Positions 42,873 to 51,548 of a stretch of 64,000 bases of DNA are shown here, in pieces (the first letter of the stretch is position 1; each line of letters begins with the position of its first letter). Made by a program: the position numbers and the translations under genes. This DNA comes from an uncultured Christensenella sp. Lineage in GTDB: Bacteria > Bacillota > Clostridia > Christensenellales > Borkfalkiaceae. The stretch spans positions 61,658-125,657 of the forward strand of contig CAJTQF010000002.1 of NCBI GenBank assembly GCA_910578565.1, written 5' to 3'. The notes beneath the pieces are model-generated. The model was not told the DNA's origin. It saw only the letters and a program-made list of their open reading frames with translations, and did not search any database.

Positions 42873-43595
42873 TTAAATCCCTTGCGTTAATCTCATCCTG
42901 TAAAATTCGTCAACCTGCCCGTTGTAGGCTTGCTGCTCTTTTAAAATATCGTAATAAACTTTTTTCAAAACAATCTCTTCGTTGGCGGTATCGAGTATCG
43001 CGTACTGCGAACAGGAATTCAGATTTCTTGGCTGACCTACCGAACCCGGGTTTATAAATACCGTCTTCTTTCTGTTGCGGGTTTCGGGATTTTCGCACGC
43101 GTAGTATTTTTCAAAATAGTGCGGAAGGTGCGAATGTCCGGATAAAACGTAATCGTATGCGCTGTAACAGGAAAAATCGCTATCCGTATCTATGCTTTTC
43201 CAGAAGTTGTCTTTTAAGCTGCCGTGAACGGCAAGAAAGCGCTTCCCTTCTGTTTCGAACTCGTACTTGCCGTTCTTTTCCATATTTTCAAGATAGGACA
43301 ACGAAGTTTTATTGAGAACGCTTTTGGTATATTTTGCGCACTGCCTGCCGCGTTCGGAAGAAAATCTTTCGTATTCGTCCCGCATAATCGAAGACTCGTG
43401 GTTTCCCCATATGTTGCAGAGTACGGGACAGGGAAAATTTTTTATTCTTTCAATAACTTCGTTAGAGTGCATTCCGTAATCTATCAAATCGCCAAGCAGG
43501 GCGCAGGCGTCTATTTTTTTATCTCTGACGTCGGAAAGAACCGCATCCAGCGCGCTGATATTTCCGTGTATATCCGACATTATAAGCAGTTTCAT
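42873..43595 (-). CDS. Calcineurin-like metallophosphoesterase (YfcE/MJ0936 type)
   Basis: Two-metal phosphoesterase of 240 residues. Metal motifs are DIHGN (8-12), GDLIDYG (35-41), GNHES (65-69), SGHSHLPH and NPGSVGQPRN. Relatives are broad phosphodiesterases. AGGAGAG precedes the ATG. Its place inside the phosphonate operon suggests it may act on a nucleotide-linked or glycan-linked intermediate, but it could equally be a housekeeping passenger. Confidence 0.85.
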   Translation of the reverse strand: MKLLIMSDIHGNISALDAVLSDVRDKKIDACALLGDLIDYGMHSNEVIERIKNFPCPVLCNIWGNHESSIMRDEYERFSSERGRQCAKYTKSVLNKTSLSYLENMEKNGKYEFETEGKRFLAVHGSLKDNFWKSIDTDSDFSCYSAYDYVLSGHSHLPHYFEKYYACENPETRNRKKTVFINPGSVGQPRNLNSCSQYAILDTANEEIVLKKVYYDILKEQQAYNGQVDEFYRMRLTQGI

Positions 43596-43614
43596 ATTCT
43601 CTCCTATGCAAAAA

Positions 43615-44715
43615 TCAACCTAATTCTTTACCGCATAAATCCAGCGCGGAAGCAATCACCGCGTCCATATCGTAGTACTTGTATTCCCCCAGTCTGCCGC
43701 CAAAAATTACATTTTTTTCCTTTTGGGCAAGACTTTTGTACTGCGCGTAAAGTTGACCGTTTTTATCGTCGTTTACAGGATAATAAGGCTCGTCGCCCGG
43801 TTTCCATTCGGAACTGTACTCTCTGCTTATTACCGTTTTGGGCTGGGTTCCGAATTCAAACCACTTATGTTCTATAATTCTCGTAAAAGGCGTTTCCCTG
43901 TCGGTATAGTTGACAACGGCGTTACCCTGAAAATTAGGCTTGTCCAGAACTTCGTTTTCAAACCGTACCGAACGGTATTCCAGCGTGCCCAGCTTATATC
44001 CGAAATAAGCGTCAACAGGTCCAGTATAAACGGTCTTTTCTGCCAAGGCGTCAAGCCCGTGCTTATTTTCAAGATAGTCGCAATTAAGTCGCACTTCAAT
44101 GCCCGAAAGCATTTTTTCAACCATTTTTGTATATCCGCCGACCGGTATGCCCTGATACAGAGCGTTAAAATAATTATTGTCGAAAGTCAGGCGAACGGGC
44201 AATCTTTTTATTATGAACGCGGGAAGGTCTTTGCAATCTCTGCCCCACTGCTTTTCTGTATAGCCCTTTATAAGTTTTTCGTAAATATCCCGACCCACAA
44301 GCGAAATAGCCTGCTCTTCAAGATTTTTCGGTTCCTTAATGCCTGCCGCTTCGCGCTGTTCACTGATTTTGGCTTCGGCTTCTTCGGGCGTAACCACCCC
44401 CCACATTTTATTGAACGTGTACATATTGAAGGGCAGCGAATACAGCTCGCCGCAGTAATTTGCGACAGGAGAATTTGTATAACGGTTAAACACGGCAAAT
44501 GCGTTTACAAACTCCCATATGCGTTTGTCGTTGGTGTGAAAAATATGCGCGCCGTACTTATGCACGTTTATACCTTCGACACATTCGGTATAAACATTGC
44601 CGCCGACATTTGGACGCTTATCTATAACCAGAACGGACTTGCCGCACTTTTTTGCTTCGTGCGCGAACACCGCGCCGAATAATCCCGCCCCGACAACCAA
44701 ATAATCAAATTTCAT
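43615..44715 (-). CDS. glf: UDP-galactopyranose mutase
   Basis: Flavoenzyme that interconverts UDP-galactopyranose and UDP-galactofuranose for surface glycans. The FAD motif VVGAGLFGAVFA is at residues 6-17, followed by RPNVGGNVYTE, the YGAHIFHT substrate block and the conserved C-terminal GRLGEYKYYDMD. The length of 366 residues is normal. It is the first gene of the operon, after a promoter and a leader of about 85 nt. It suggests a galactofuranose-containing glycan, possibly the acceptor of the phosphonate. Confidence 0.95.
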   Translation of the reverse strand: MKFDYLVVGAGLFGAVFAHEAKKCGKSVLVIDKRPNVGGNVYTECVEGINVHKYGAHIFHTNDKRIWEFVNAFAVFNRYTNSPVANYCGELYSLPFNMYTFNKMWGVVTPEEAEAKISEQREAAGIKEPKNLEEQAISLVGRDIYEKLIKGYTEKQWGRDCKDLPAFIIKRLPVRLTFDNNYFNALYQGIPVGGYTKMVEKMLSGIEVRLNCDYLENKHGLDALAEKTVYTGPVDAYFGYKLGTLEYRSVRFENEVLDKPNFQGNAVVNYTDRETPFTRIIEHKWFEFGTQPKTVISREYSSEWKPGDEPYYPVNDDKNGQLYAQYKSLAQKEKNVIFGGRLGEYKYYDMDAVIASALDLCGKELG

Positions 44716-44806
44716 ATATTCTCCGAAACGGCTTTAAACCGCATTTATAACCGCGCTGACGTCCTGCAAAATAAAGCGTACAATACGGCAAAATATTATT
44801 TAACTA

Positions 44807-44835
44807 ATTATACAATACATTGGTATATATTGCAA
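44807..44835 (-). promoter_or_regulatory. Promoter of the glf-phosphonate operon
   Basis: On the minus strand TTGCAA (44830-44835), a 17-bp spacer and TATAAT (44807-44812). Predicted start near 44800, leaving an 85-nt leader before the glf ATG, which has a normal GGAG. Confidence 0.75.
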
Positions 44836-44913
44836 GCATTAATAAAAAAATCGCCGCCGTGCTTGCGATAATATTATTTGCGTTTAAATTTAAAACCCGA
44901 TTAAAAATAAAAA

Positions 44914-44939
44914 AGCCTTCCCTTTTTTTAAGGAAGGTT
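44914..44939 (-). terminator. Terminator overlapping the end of engB
   Basis: CCTTCC pairs with GGAAGG and on the minus strand is followed by a T-run. The 5' arm of the stem contains the last two codons of engB, and the stop codon lies in the loop. Confidence 0.8.
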
Positions 44940-45548
44940 TTTTGATTGGTTTTTGAAGATTTCCAAAACAGAGTCTATTTTGCTATGTACTTTGTCAAGC
45001 CCCTGTCTTGTTTCCGACGAAGTTGCCAGAACGTCGCCCGCGCCGCATTTGTAAGCAGTTGCCACAGTCTGCACACTTTTTGCAATCTGTGCGCGCGAAA
45101 GTTTGTCCGCTTTGGTTGCGATAACCGTAAACGGAATTAAATTATAGTATAAATACTCCGCCATCTGCAAATCGTCCGCGGTCGGTTTATGGCGTATGTC
45201 GCACAGCGCAAATACGTGGTCTGCGCAACGTTCGGCGAAAAAGGTTTCCAACAGATGCGCCCATTTCAGTTTTTCCTGCTTGGAAACGCTTGCATAGCCG
45301 TAACCGGGCAAATCGGCAAGAATAAATTCACCGAAGTCGAAATAATTCACAAGCCGCGTCCTGCCGGGGTCTTTTGAAACTTTTGCAAGTTTTTTCCTGC
45401 CCGCAAGCATATTTATAAAACTTGATTTGCCCACGTTGGATTTGCCGCAAACGGCAATTATCGGCTTTTCGCTCTTTACAAACTGCGATTTGTCCGCCGC
45501 GCTTATAATAAATTGCGCGTTTGAAAATTTTAAAATTAATTCTTCCAT
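44928..45548 (-). CDS. engB: Ribosome biogenesis GTPase YsxC/EngB
   Basis: Essential GTPase acting in 50S assembly. G1 is GKSNVGKSS (about 36-44), G3 is DLPGYG, G4 is TKAD and G5 is TSS. The start at 45548 (MEELILKF) has an AGGGA upstream and gives a normal length of 206 residues; an in-frame ATG 11 codons earlier is less likely. It is the last gene of the tig-clpP-clpX-lon-engB cluster, a common Firmicutes order. Confidence 0.94.
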   Translation of the reverse strand: MEELILKFSNAQFIISAADKSQFVKSEKPIIAVCGKSNVGKSSFINMLAGRKKLAKVSKDPGRTRLVNYFDFGEFILADLPGYGYASVSKQEKLKWAHLLETFFAERCADHVFALCDIRHKPTADDLQMAEYLYYNLIPFTVIATKADKLSRAQIAKSVQTVATAYKCGAGDVLATSSETRQGLDKVHSKIDSVLEIFKNQSKNLP

Positions 45549-45625
45549 CTTTCTTTCCCTTGCGCCAATTCCCGGACACATTCCTCCTATCGCAACAAAC
45601 CCGCAAGAAAAAATTTACGCTCGGC

Positions 45626-47929
45626 TTAAATGCCTATGATAGCGCTTTTAAACACGGTGTCCACTTCGGTTACGGGAATAAAGTTAATACTGCCGCGCAC
45701 CGCTTCGGGAATTTCTTCCAAGTCCTTTTGGTTGTCCGCGGGGATAATTATATCGTGAATGCCTTTGCGGTATGCGGCAAGCGCCTTTTCTTTAAGTCCG
45801 CCTATCGGCAGAACTTTTCCGCGAAGGGTAATTTCACCCGTCATGGCAACGGATTTTTTAACGGGTTTTTTAGTGAACGCCGAAAGGATAGCCGTCGCCA
45901 TGGTTATTCCCGCGCTCGGTCCGTCCTTGGGCGTTGCGCCTTCGGGTACGTGAATGTGAATATCCGTACTTTCGAACACGGAAACGTCTATGCCGTAACT
46001 TTCGCTGTTGGAGCGGATATAACTTATCGCCGCCCTTGCGCTCTCTTTCATAACGTCGCCCAGCTTGCCCGTGAGCAGAATATCGCCCTTGCCGTGCATT
46101 GCGGAAACTTCTATCGTGAGCGTAGTGCCGCCGACAGCAGTCCAGGCAAGACCGGTCGCCGCGCCCACTTCGTCGCCCGTAAGCGCGCCGCCGTCGCGTT
46201 CGTACCTTTTTGCGCCTATCAAGTCTGCTAAATTCTTAGCTGTGACCGAAACCTTTTCCGCATTGCCGCCCGAAAGTTTTACCGCGGCTTTGCGGCAGAC
46301 CGCGTCAATCATACGCTCCAAATTACGCACGCCCGCTTCAAGAGTGTATCCGTCAATCAATGCTTCAACCGCACCCGCGGTGATTGAAAACTCTTCCTTT
46401 TTTAAGCCGTTTGCCGCCTGCTTTTTGGGGACGAGATAGCGTTTTGCTATCTCCTTTTTCTCTTCGGAAGTGTAGCCGCCGAGTTCGATAATTTCCATTC
46501 TGTCCAGAAGGGGCGCGGGGATTGTATCAAGCGTGTTGGCTGTGGTTACAAAAAGCACTTTGCTTAAATCGTACGGCACTTCTATATACCTGTCTACAAA
46601 AGTTCCGTTTTGCGCAGGGTCCAGAACTTCCAAAAGCGCGCCTGCGGGGTCGCCGCGCAGGTCGGAAGAAATTTTATCAACTTCGTCCAGAAGAAACACG
46701 GGATTTACCGAACCCGCTTTTTTCATACTCGTAATAATGCGCCCCGGCATAGAACCCACGTACGTCTTTCTGTGCCCGCGGATTTCCGCTTCGTCCTTTA
46801 CGCCGCCAAGGCTCATTCTTACAAATTTTCTACCAAGGCTTCTTGCGATAGACGACGCGATTGAAGTCTTGCCCACCCCCGGTGGACCGACAAAACAGAG
46901 TATGGGCGCGTTTGCACCGTCCGTGCGCTTTAACACGGCAAGGTATTCTGTTATGCGCTCCTTTATCTTTTCAAGACCGTAGTGGTCTTCGTTCAGTATT
47001 TTTACCGCGTCCGACAAAAGTTCGGTGTCGGCGGTCTGCTCTTTCCAGGGCAAATCTAAAATCCAGTCGATATACAGGCGCAGAACGTTGTACTCGGGGG
47101 AAGACGACTGCATCCGCGACATTCTCGAAAGCTCTTTCAAAGCCTTTTCTTCCACTTCGGGCGGCAGTCCCTTTTCCTTTATTTTCTGCTCCAACTCGTC
47201 CTTTTCTTCGCCATCGTCGCCAAGTTCCGAATGAATTGCCCGCAACTGTTCACGGAGATAATATTCTTTCTGGTTTTTTTCTATATTCTGCCTTACTACA
47301 GCGCCTATTTTGCGCTCTAAACGGCTGATTTCAAGTTCGTAATTCAGATACCTGTCGCACAGTTTAAGCCTGTCCGCAGTGCGTTCGCACTCCAAAAGCT
47401 CCTGCTTCTGGTCTACGCGTATCTGCATATAATTAGCCGCAATATTAACGAATTCGTCGGGGTCGGTACACCTTTCGAGCGCGTTTAAAGTTTCCTTTGC
47501 AAAGCGGTTGTCCGAAGTTACGTCCTTCAGAATTTCCTTCGCGGTTCTGAAATAGGCTTCTTCAAGCGCAACGTCGCCGTGTACGGGCGTAATTTCTTCC
47601 GCCACGCAGATAAAACTCTCTTTCTCCTTGAAAATCTGTTTTGCGCGGGCGCGGTAAAGCCCTTCCACCGAAATTCTTATAGTGTTCCCCGGAAGTCTTG
47701 TAATCTGCCGTATTTTTACTACCGTTCCCGTTTCGTAAAGGTCGTTTTCGTCTATATCTTCCTTGTCCTGCGCCTTTTGGGTACATACCAAAAGCCGCGA
47801 ATCCTTTTCCGACGCCAGTTTGACGGCGGTCAAAGACACCAACCTGCCTACGTCAAACGACATAGTGGTATTGGGGAAAACCACCCTGCCGCGCAGGGCA
47901 AGAAGCGGAAACTCGTGTAAATTAGCCAT
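45626..47929 (-). CDS. lon: ATP-dependent Lon protease
   Basis: AAA+ serine protease of 767 residues that degrades damaged and regulatory proteins. Order: N-terminal LonN domain (ALRGRVVFPNTT), coiled coil, Walker A GPPGVGKTS (near 350), Walker B, and the C-terminal protease with the catalytic Ser in DGPSAGITMATA and the dyad Lys downstream. The start at 47929 has GGGAG; an in-frame ATG 15 codons earlier sits in the clpX terminator. It is separated from clpX by that terminator. Confidence 0.97.
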   Translation of the reverse strand: MANLHEFPLLALRGRVVFPNTTMSFDVGRLVSLTAVKLASEKDSRLLVCTQKAQDKEDIDENDLYETGTVVKIRQITRLPGNTIRISVEGLYRARAKQIFKEKESFICVAEEITPVHGDVALEEAYFRTAKEILKDVTSDNRFAKETLNALERCTDPDEFVNIAANYMQIRVDQKQELLECERTADRLKLCDRYLNYELEISRLERKIGAVVRQNIEKNQKEYYLREQLRAIHSELGDDGEEKDELEQKIKEKGLPPEVEEKALKELSRMSRMQSSSPEYNVLRLYIDWILDLPWKEQTADTELLSDAVKILNEDHYGLEKIKERITEYLAVLKRTDGANAPILCFVGPPGVGKTSIASSIARSLGRKFVRMSLGGVKDEAEIRGHRKTYVGSMPGRIITSMKKAGSVNPVFLLDEVDKISSDLRGDPAGALLEVLDPAQNGTFVDRYIEVPYDLSKVLFVTTANTLDTIPAPLLDRMEIIELGGYTSEEKKEIAKRYLVPKKQAANGLKKEEFSITAGAVEALIDGYTLEAGVRNLERMIDAVCRKAAVKLSGGNAEKVSVTAKNLADLIGAKRYERDGGALTGDEVGAATGLAWTAVGGTTLTIEVSAMHGKGDILLTGKLGDVMKESARAAISYIRSNSESYGIDVSVFESTDIHIHVPEGATPKDGPSAGITMATAILSAFTKKPVKKSVAMTGEITLRGKVLPIGGLKEKALAAYRKGIHDIIIPADNQKDLEEIPEAVRGSINFIPVTEVDTVFKSAIIGI

Positions 47930-47949
47930 AATATCTCCCTTAAAATAAA

Positions 47950-47986
47950 CGCCAAATGCGCTGTTTGGGCACATTTGGCGCGTTAA
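47950..47986 (-). terminator. Terminator between clpX and lon
   Basis: CGCCAAATG pairs with CATTTGGCG and on the minus strand is followed by TTTATTTT. It would partly separate clpX transcription from lon. Confidence 0.7.
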
Positions 47987-48001
47987 AAGTAATTTTACGT
48001 T

Positions 48002-49228
48002 TTAAGCCGTTTCCTTATAAATTATTCTGGGTTCGGCTTTATCCGTTACGCATTCTTTTGTAACCACGACTTCCTTTACGTTCTTCTCGGACGGAATTTT
48101 GTACATAACGGAAGTCATAAAACTTTCGATAATGGTTCTCAATCCCCTTGCGCCTGTCTTTAAGCGGATAGCCGTGTTTGCGATTTCACGCACGGCGCCG
48201 TCTTCAACCGTAAGTTTAACGCCGTCCATAGCGATAAGTTTCTGGTACTGTTTAATAATGGCGTTTTTGGGCTGGGTAAGAATGTTTACAAGCGCTTCTT
48301 CGTTCAAAGGGTGCAAACTCACCACTATGGGTACGCGCCCGACAAATTCGGGAATAAGCCCGAAACCCGTCAGATCCTGCGGCTTTACGTCCGCAAGCAT
48401 TTCGTAAACGTTTTCTTCGTTGCCCTTGACAGTACCGCCGAAGCCCAAAGACTTGCTGTCCTTGCGCTTTTGCACTATTTTGTCAAGTCCGACGAACGCG
48501 CCGCCGCATATGAACAAAATGTTGGTCGTATCTATTCTCAGGCACTCCTGCTGGGGGTGCTTTCTGCCGCCCTGCGGTGGAACGTTAGCGACGGTGCTTT
48601 CTATAATTTTCAAAAGCGCCTGCTGTACGCCTTCGCCCGATACGTCGCGGGTGATTGAAACGTTTTCGCTCTTTCTTGCGATTTTGTCTATTTCGTCGAT
48701 ATAAATAATTCCGCGCTGGGCTTTTTCGATGTCGTAATCCGCGTTCTGAATCAATTTGAGCAAAATATTTTCAACGTCTTCGCCCACGTAGCCCGCTTCG
48801 GTCAATGTGGTTGCGTCCGACGATGCGAAAGGCACGTTTAAAATTCTTGCCAGCGTCCTTGCCAGCAAGGTTTTTCCGCAACCGGTAGGTCCCAAAAGCA
48901 GAATGTTGCTCTTTTCAATTTCCACTTCGTTGTCGTCTTTTACGCCGCTTGCAAGGTTGTTGATGCGTTTGTAATGGTTATACACCGCGACGGACAGCAC
49001 TTTTTTCGCTTCGTTCTGACCGACGATATACTTATCCAGTTCTTCCTTTATCTCGGCGGGCTTTTTAAGGGGAACGGGTTCAATATCCGTTCCTGCCAGA
49101 TCTTTAACCATATCGCCGCAGATTTCAACGCACTCATCGCATATGCACGCGCCGTCCTGCCCCGAAATAAGCCTTTTAACCTTATCTTCGGTTTTACCGC
49201 AAAAAGAACAAAATCTCTTTTCTTTCAA
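48002..49228 (-). CDS. clpX: ATP-dependent Clp protease ATP-binding subunit ClpX
   Basis: AAA+ unfoldase that feeds substrates to ClpP. The N-terminal C4 zinc finger is FCSFCG with CICDEC; Walker A is GPTGCGKT, Walker B is IIYIDEIDK, and the ClpP-docking GFG-type loop reads LGFGG. The length is 408 residues. The start codon is TTG (49226-49228) with GGAG five bases upstream; there is no ATG nearby in frame. Confidence 0.96.
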   Translation of the reverse strand: MKEKRFCSFCGKTEDKVKRLISGQDGACICDECVEICGDMVKDLAGTDIEPVPLKKPAEIKEELDKYIVGQNEAKKVLSVAVYNHYKRINNLASGVKDDNEVEIEKSNILLLGPTGCGKTLLARTLARILNVPFASSDATTLTEAGYVGEDVENILLKLIQNADYDIEKAQRGIIYIDEIDKIARKSENVSITRDVSGEGVQQALLKIIESTVANVPPQGGRKHPQQECLRIDTTNILFICGGAFVGLDKIVQKRKDSKSLGFGGTVKGNEENVYEMLADVKPQDLTGFGLIPEFVGRVPIVVSLHPLNEEALVNILTQPKNAIIKQYQKLIAMDGVKLTVEDGAVREIANTAIRLKTGARGLRTIIESFMTSVMYKIPSEKNVKEVVVTKECVTDKAEPRIIYKETA

Positions 49229-49369
49229 AAAAACTCCTTTCGCCCAAATCTTTTGCCGCGCAAAATTTTGTAGCGGAACGTTATACCGTGAAAACGCTTA
49301 ACGGCATTCACGGCGTTATCGATATAAATTATTTATTTACAGATTATTCTGCAAAAATTCGGTAAAATA

Positions 49370-49960
49370 TTATCTCTTATAAAAAACTTTGTCTATAAGA
49401 CCGTATTCCTGCGCCTGCTGTGCGGAAAGGTAATTATCCCTGTCCGTATCGCGCTCTATTTCCGAAAGCGGTCTGCCCGAATTCTGGGCAAGAATGGTAT
49501 TCAGTTTCTGCTTGGTTCTCAGAATATGCTCGGCGGCGATTTTAATATCGCTTGCCTGACCCTGCGCGCCGCCCAAGGGCTGGTGAATCATAATTTCGCT
49601 GTTGGGCAGTGCGTATCTCTTACCCCTTGCGCCGCTGGACAGCAGGAAAGCGCCCATCGAAGCCGCCATACCGATACAGATGGTGGACACGTCGCACTTG
49701 ATATAGTTCATTGTATCGTAAATCGCAAGTCCCGCCGAAACCGAGCCGCCGGGGCTGTTGATGTACAGTGAAATATCCTTCTGGGGGTCTTTCGCTTCAA
49801 GGTAAATAAGCTGGGCAACCACGGTGTTTGCAACCGCGTCGTCTATTTCGCCGCTCAAAAATATAATTCTGTCTTCCAACAGACGGCTGTAAATGTCATA
49901 CGAACGCTCCCCGCGGGAAGTCTGTTCTACAATATAAGGCACTAATGCGCTACGTTCCAT
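49370..49960 (-). CDS. clpP: ATP-dependent Clp protease proteolytic subunit ClpP
   Basis: Serine peptidase of 196 residues that forms the 14-mer chamber. The catalytic Ser is in GMAASMGAFLL (about 97), His in MIHQPLGG (about 122) and Asp in ERDTDRDNY (about 171). GGAG precedes the ATG. It lies between tig and clpX, 17 bp from the tig stop. Confidence 0.97.
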   Translation of the reverse strand: MERSALVPYIVEQTSRGERSYDIYSRLLEDRIIFLSGEIDDAVANTVVAQLIYLEAKDPQKDISLYINSPGGSVSAGLAIYDTMNYIKCDVSTICIGMAASMGAFLLSSGARGKRYALPNSEIMIHQPLGGAQGQASDIKIAAEHILRTKQKLNTILAQNSGRPLSEIERDTDRDNYLSAQQAQEYGLIDKVFYKR

Positions 49961-49977
49961 AAATTAATCTCCTGAGA

Positions 49978-51381
49978 TTATTCTTTTTTAGCCGCGGGCT
50001 TTTTTGCGGGAGCTTTTTTCTCCGTCTCAGCCTTGGACTGTTCTGATTTTGCCGCCGCTTTTTTAGCGGGCGTCTTTTTAACTTCTCCGCCGTACATTTC
50101 ATTATTGGCTTTAAGGAAGTCAAACATTTTGGTTATTATAATGTCGTTTTTAATGTAGTCGAGCTGTCTGGGATCCATACCCTTTTTATATTCGGCAACA
50201 GTCTTTTCAACCGATTTAGCCTGTTCTTCAATCTTTGCTTCGACTTCTTTGTCTTCGGCTGTGAATTTTTCGCTCTTGACGATTTTATCAACTACAAGCT
50301 GGCTTAAAACCCTGTGTTCCGCCTGTTCTTTGTACTGCGCGCGGAAGTCCTGCATTGAAAGTTCCATATATTTAAGATAGTCGTCAAGTTTAAGACCCTG
50401 ATACATAAGGCGGTAGCTGAAATCCTGCACCAGCCTGTCAATTTCGCTTTCAATCATTGCGTCGGGAATTTCCGCTTTCGCGCCCTTGGCAATTTCGTTT
50501 ATAATGCTGTTTTCGGTCTCGTCCCTGCCCTTGTTTTCCGCGCTCTTTTCAAGGCGGGAACGCACGGATTTCTTGTACTCTTCAACCGTTGCGGACTGCG
50601 AGTGAGATTTTACGTATTCGTCTGTAAGTTCGGGAAGTTTGTTTTCGGTAATCTTGTGAAGCACAATGTTGAATACCGCATCCTTGCCTTTAAGGTTTTC
50701 TGCCTGGTAATCTTCGGGGAACTTGACGTTTATATCCCTTGTATCGCCAATCTTCATACCTACGACGCCTTCTTCGAAGCCGGGAATGAACGAGCCGCTT
50801 CCGAGTTCGAGATTATAGTCGTCCGCCGTGCCGCCGGGGAACTTTTCACCGTCAACGCTGCCCGAAAAGTCGATATTTACCAAATCGCCCGTTTTGCAGG
50901 CCCTGTCGGAAACTTCTACTTTCTGCGCGCCGCTTTGAAGTATCTTTTCAACTTCTTTTTCTACTTCGGCGTCGGTTACATTATATTCAAACTTCTGTAT
51001 TTTTAAACCGGTATATTTTTCAAGAGTAATTTCGGGCTTCACGGGAACAATCGCGCCAAGCACAACGCCCTTGCCTTCCGTCAGGTCTTCCACTTCCAGA
51101 GAAGGTTCGCCGACGGCGGTGAAATTTTCCTTTTCTTTTTCAAGAATGTTTCCGTAATGTTCGGAATAAAGGACGTTGAACGCTTCTTCGTACAAAACGC
51201 CCTTTCCGTAGTAAGTTTCAAGCACGGGTTTGGGTACTTTGCCCTTTCTGAATCCTGGAACGGAATACTTGCCCCTTACTCTTGCGTAGGACTTGTTAAG
51301 CGCTTCCTGCCACTCTTCTTCGGTGAAAGTAATGGTAAGTTTTACTGTACTTTTTTCACCGGCGGTCTGCGTATACTTCAT
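49978..51381 (-). CDS. tig: Trigger factor with Lys/Ala-rich C-terminal extension
   Basis: Ribosome-associated chaperone and prolyl isomerase. The N-terminal ribosome-binding loop reads VPGFRKGKVPKP (about 38-49; the family signature is GFRxGxxP). The FKBP-like domain is at about 155-245 and the helical C-terminal arms run to about 425. The protein then continues with some 35 residues rich in Lys, Ala and Pro (KKTPAKKAAAKSEQSK-type repeats). Such a basic tail is unusual and may add RNA or ribosome affinity. GGAG precedes the ATG. It is first in the tig-clpP-clpX order. Confidence 0.96.
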   Translation of the reverse strand: MKYTQTAGEKSTVKLTITFTEEEWQEALNKSYARVRGKYSVPGFRKGKVPKPVLETYYGKGVLYEEAFNVLYSEHYGNILEKEKENFTAVGEPSLEVEDLTEGKGVVLGAIVPVKPEITLEKYTGLKIQKFEYNVTDAEVEKEVEKILQSGAQKVEVSDRACKTGDLVNIDFSGSVDGEKFPGGTADDYNLELGSGSFIPGFEEGVVGMKIGDTRDINVKFPEDYQAENLKGKDAVFNIVLHKITENKLPELTDEYVKSHSQSATVEEYKKSVRSRLEKSAENKGRDETENSIINEIAKGAKAEIPDAMIESEIDRLVQDFSYRLMYQGLKLDDYLKYMELSMQDFRAQYKEQAEHRVLSQLVVDKIVKSEKFTAEDKEVEAKIEEQAKSVEKTVAEYKKGMDPRQLDYIKNDIIITKMFDFLKANNEMYGGEVKKTPAKKAAAKSEQSKAETEKKAPAKKPAAKKE

Positions 51382-51407
51382 TGTTTATTAATCTCCTGTT
51401 TGACTTA

Positions 51408-51436
51408 ATTATACAAAGTGTATTCTATCACAATAG
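51408..51436 (-). promoter_or_regulatory. Candidate tig promoter
   Basis: TATAAT on the minus strand (51408-51413) lies about 27 bp before the tig ATG; the matching -35 position (CTATTG) is poor. A second candidate, TAGAAT with TTTTCA 17 bp upstream, lies a few bases further out. Confidence 0.4.
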
Positions 51437-51474
51437 TTTTATTTTGAAAAGCGTTTTACCGCAAGGTTAATCAA

Positions 51475-51503
51475 TTTACTTTTGTTTTTTTTTGTTTTAT
51501 AAT
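51475..51503 (+). promoter_or_regulatory. Candidate rqcH promoter
   Basis: TTTACT (51475-51480), a 17-bp T-rich spacer and TATAAT (51498-51503). The predicted start is about 39 nt before the rqcH ATG. It is divergent from tig. Confidence 0.55.
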
Positions 51504-51548
51504 GGTTAATAAGTTTTTATAGCAATTTCAAGGTTAAGGTAAATTTTA

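Noticed and set aside
43723..44682. 319-codon plus-strand ORF opposite glf
   Set aside because: The minus frame is a full-length UDP-galactopyranose mutase with all motifs; the plus frame has no recognisable domain.
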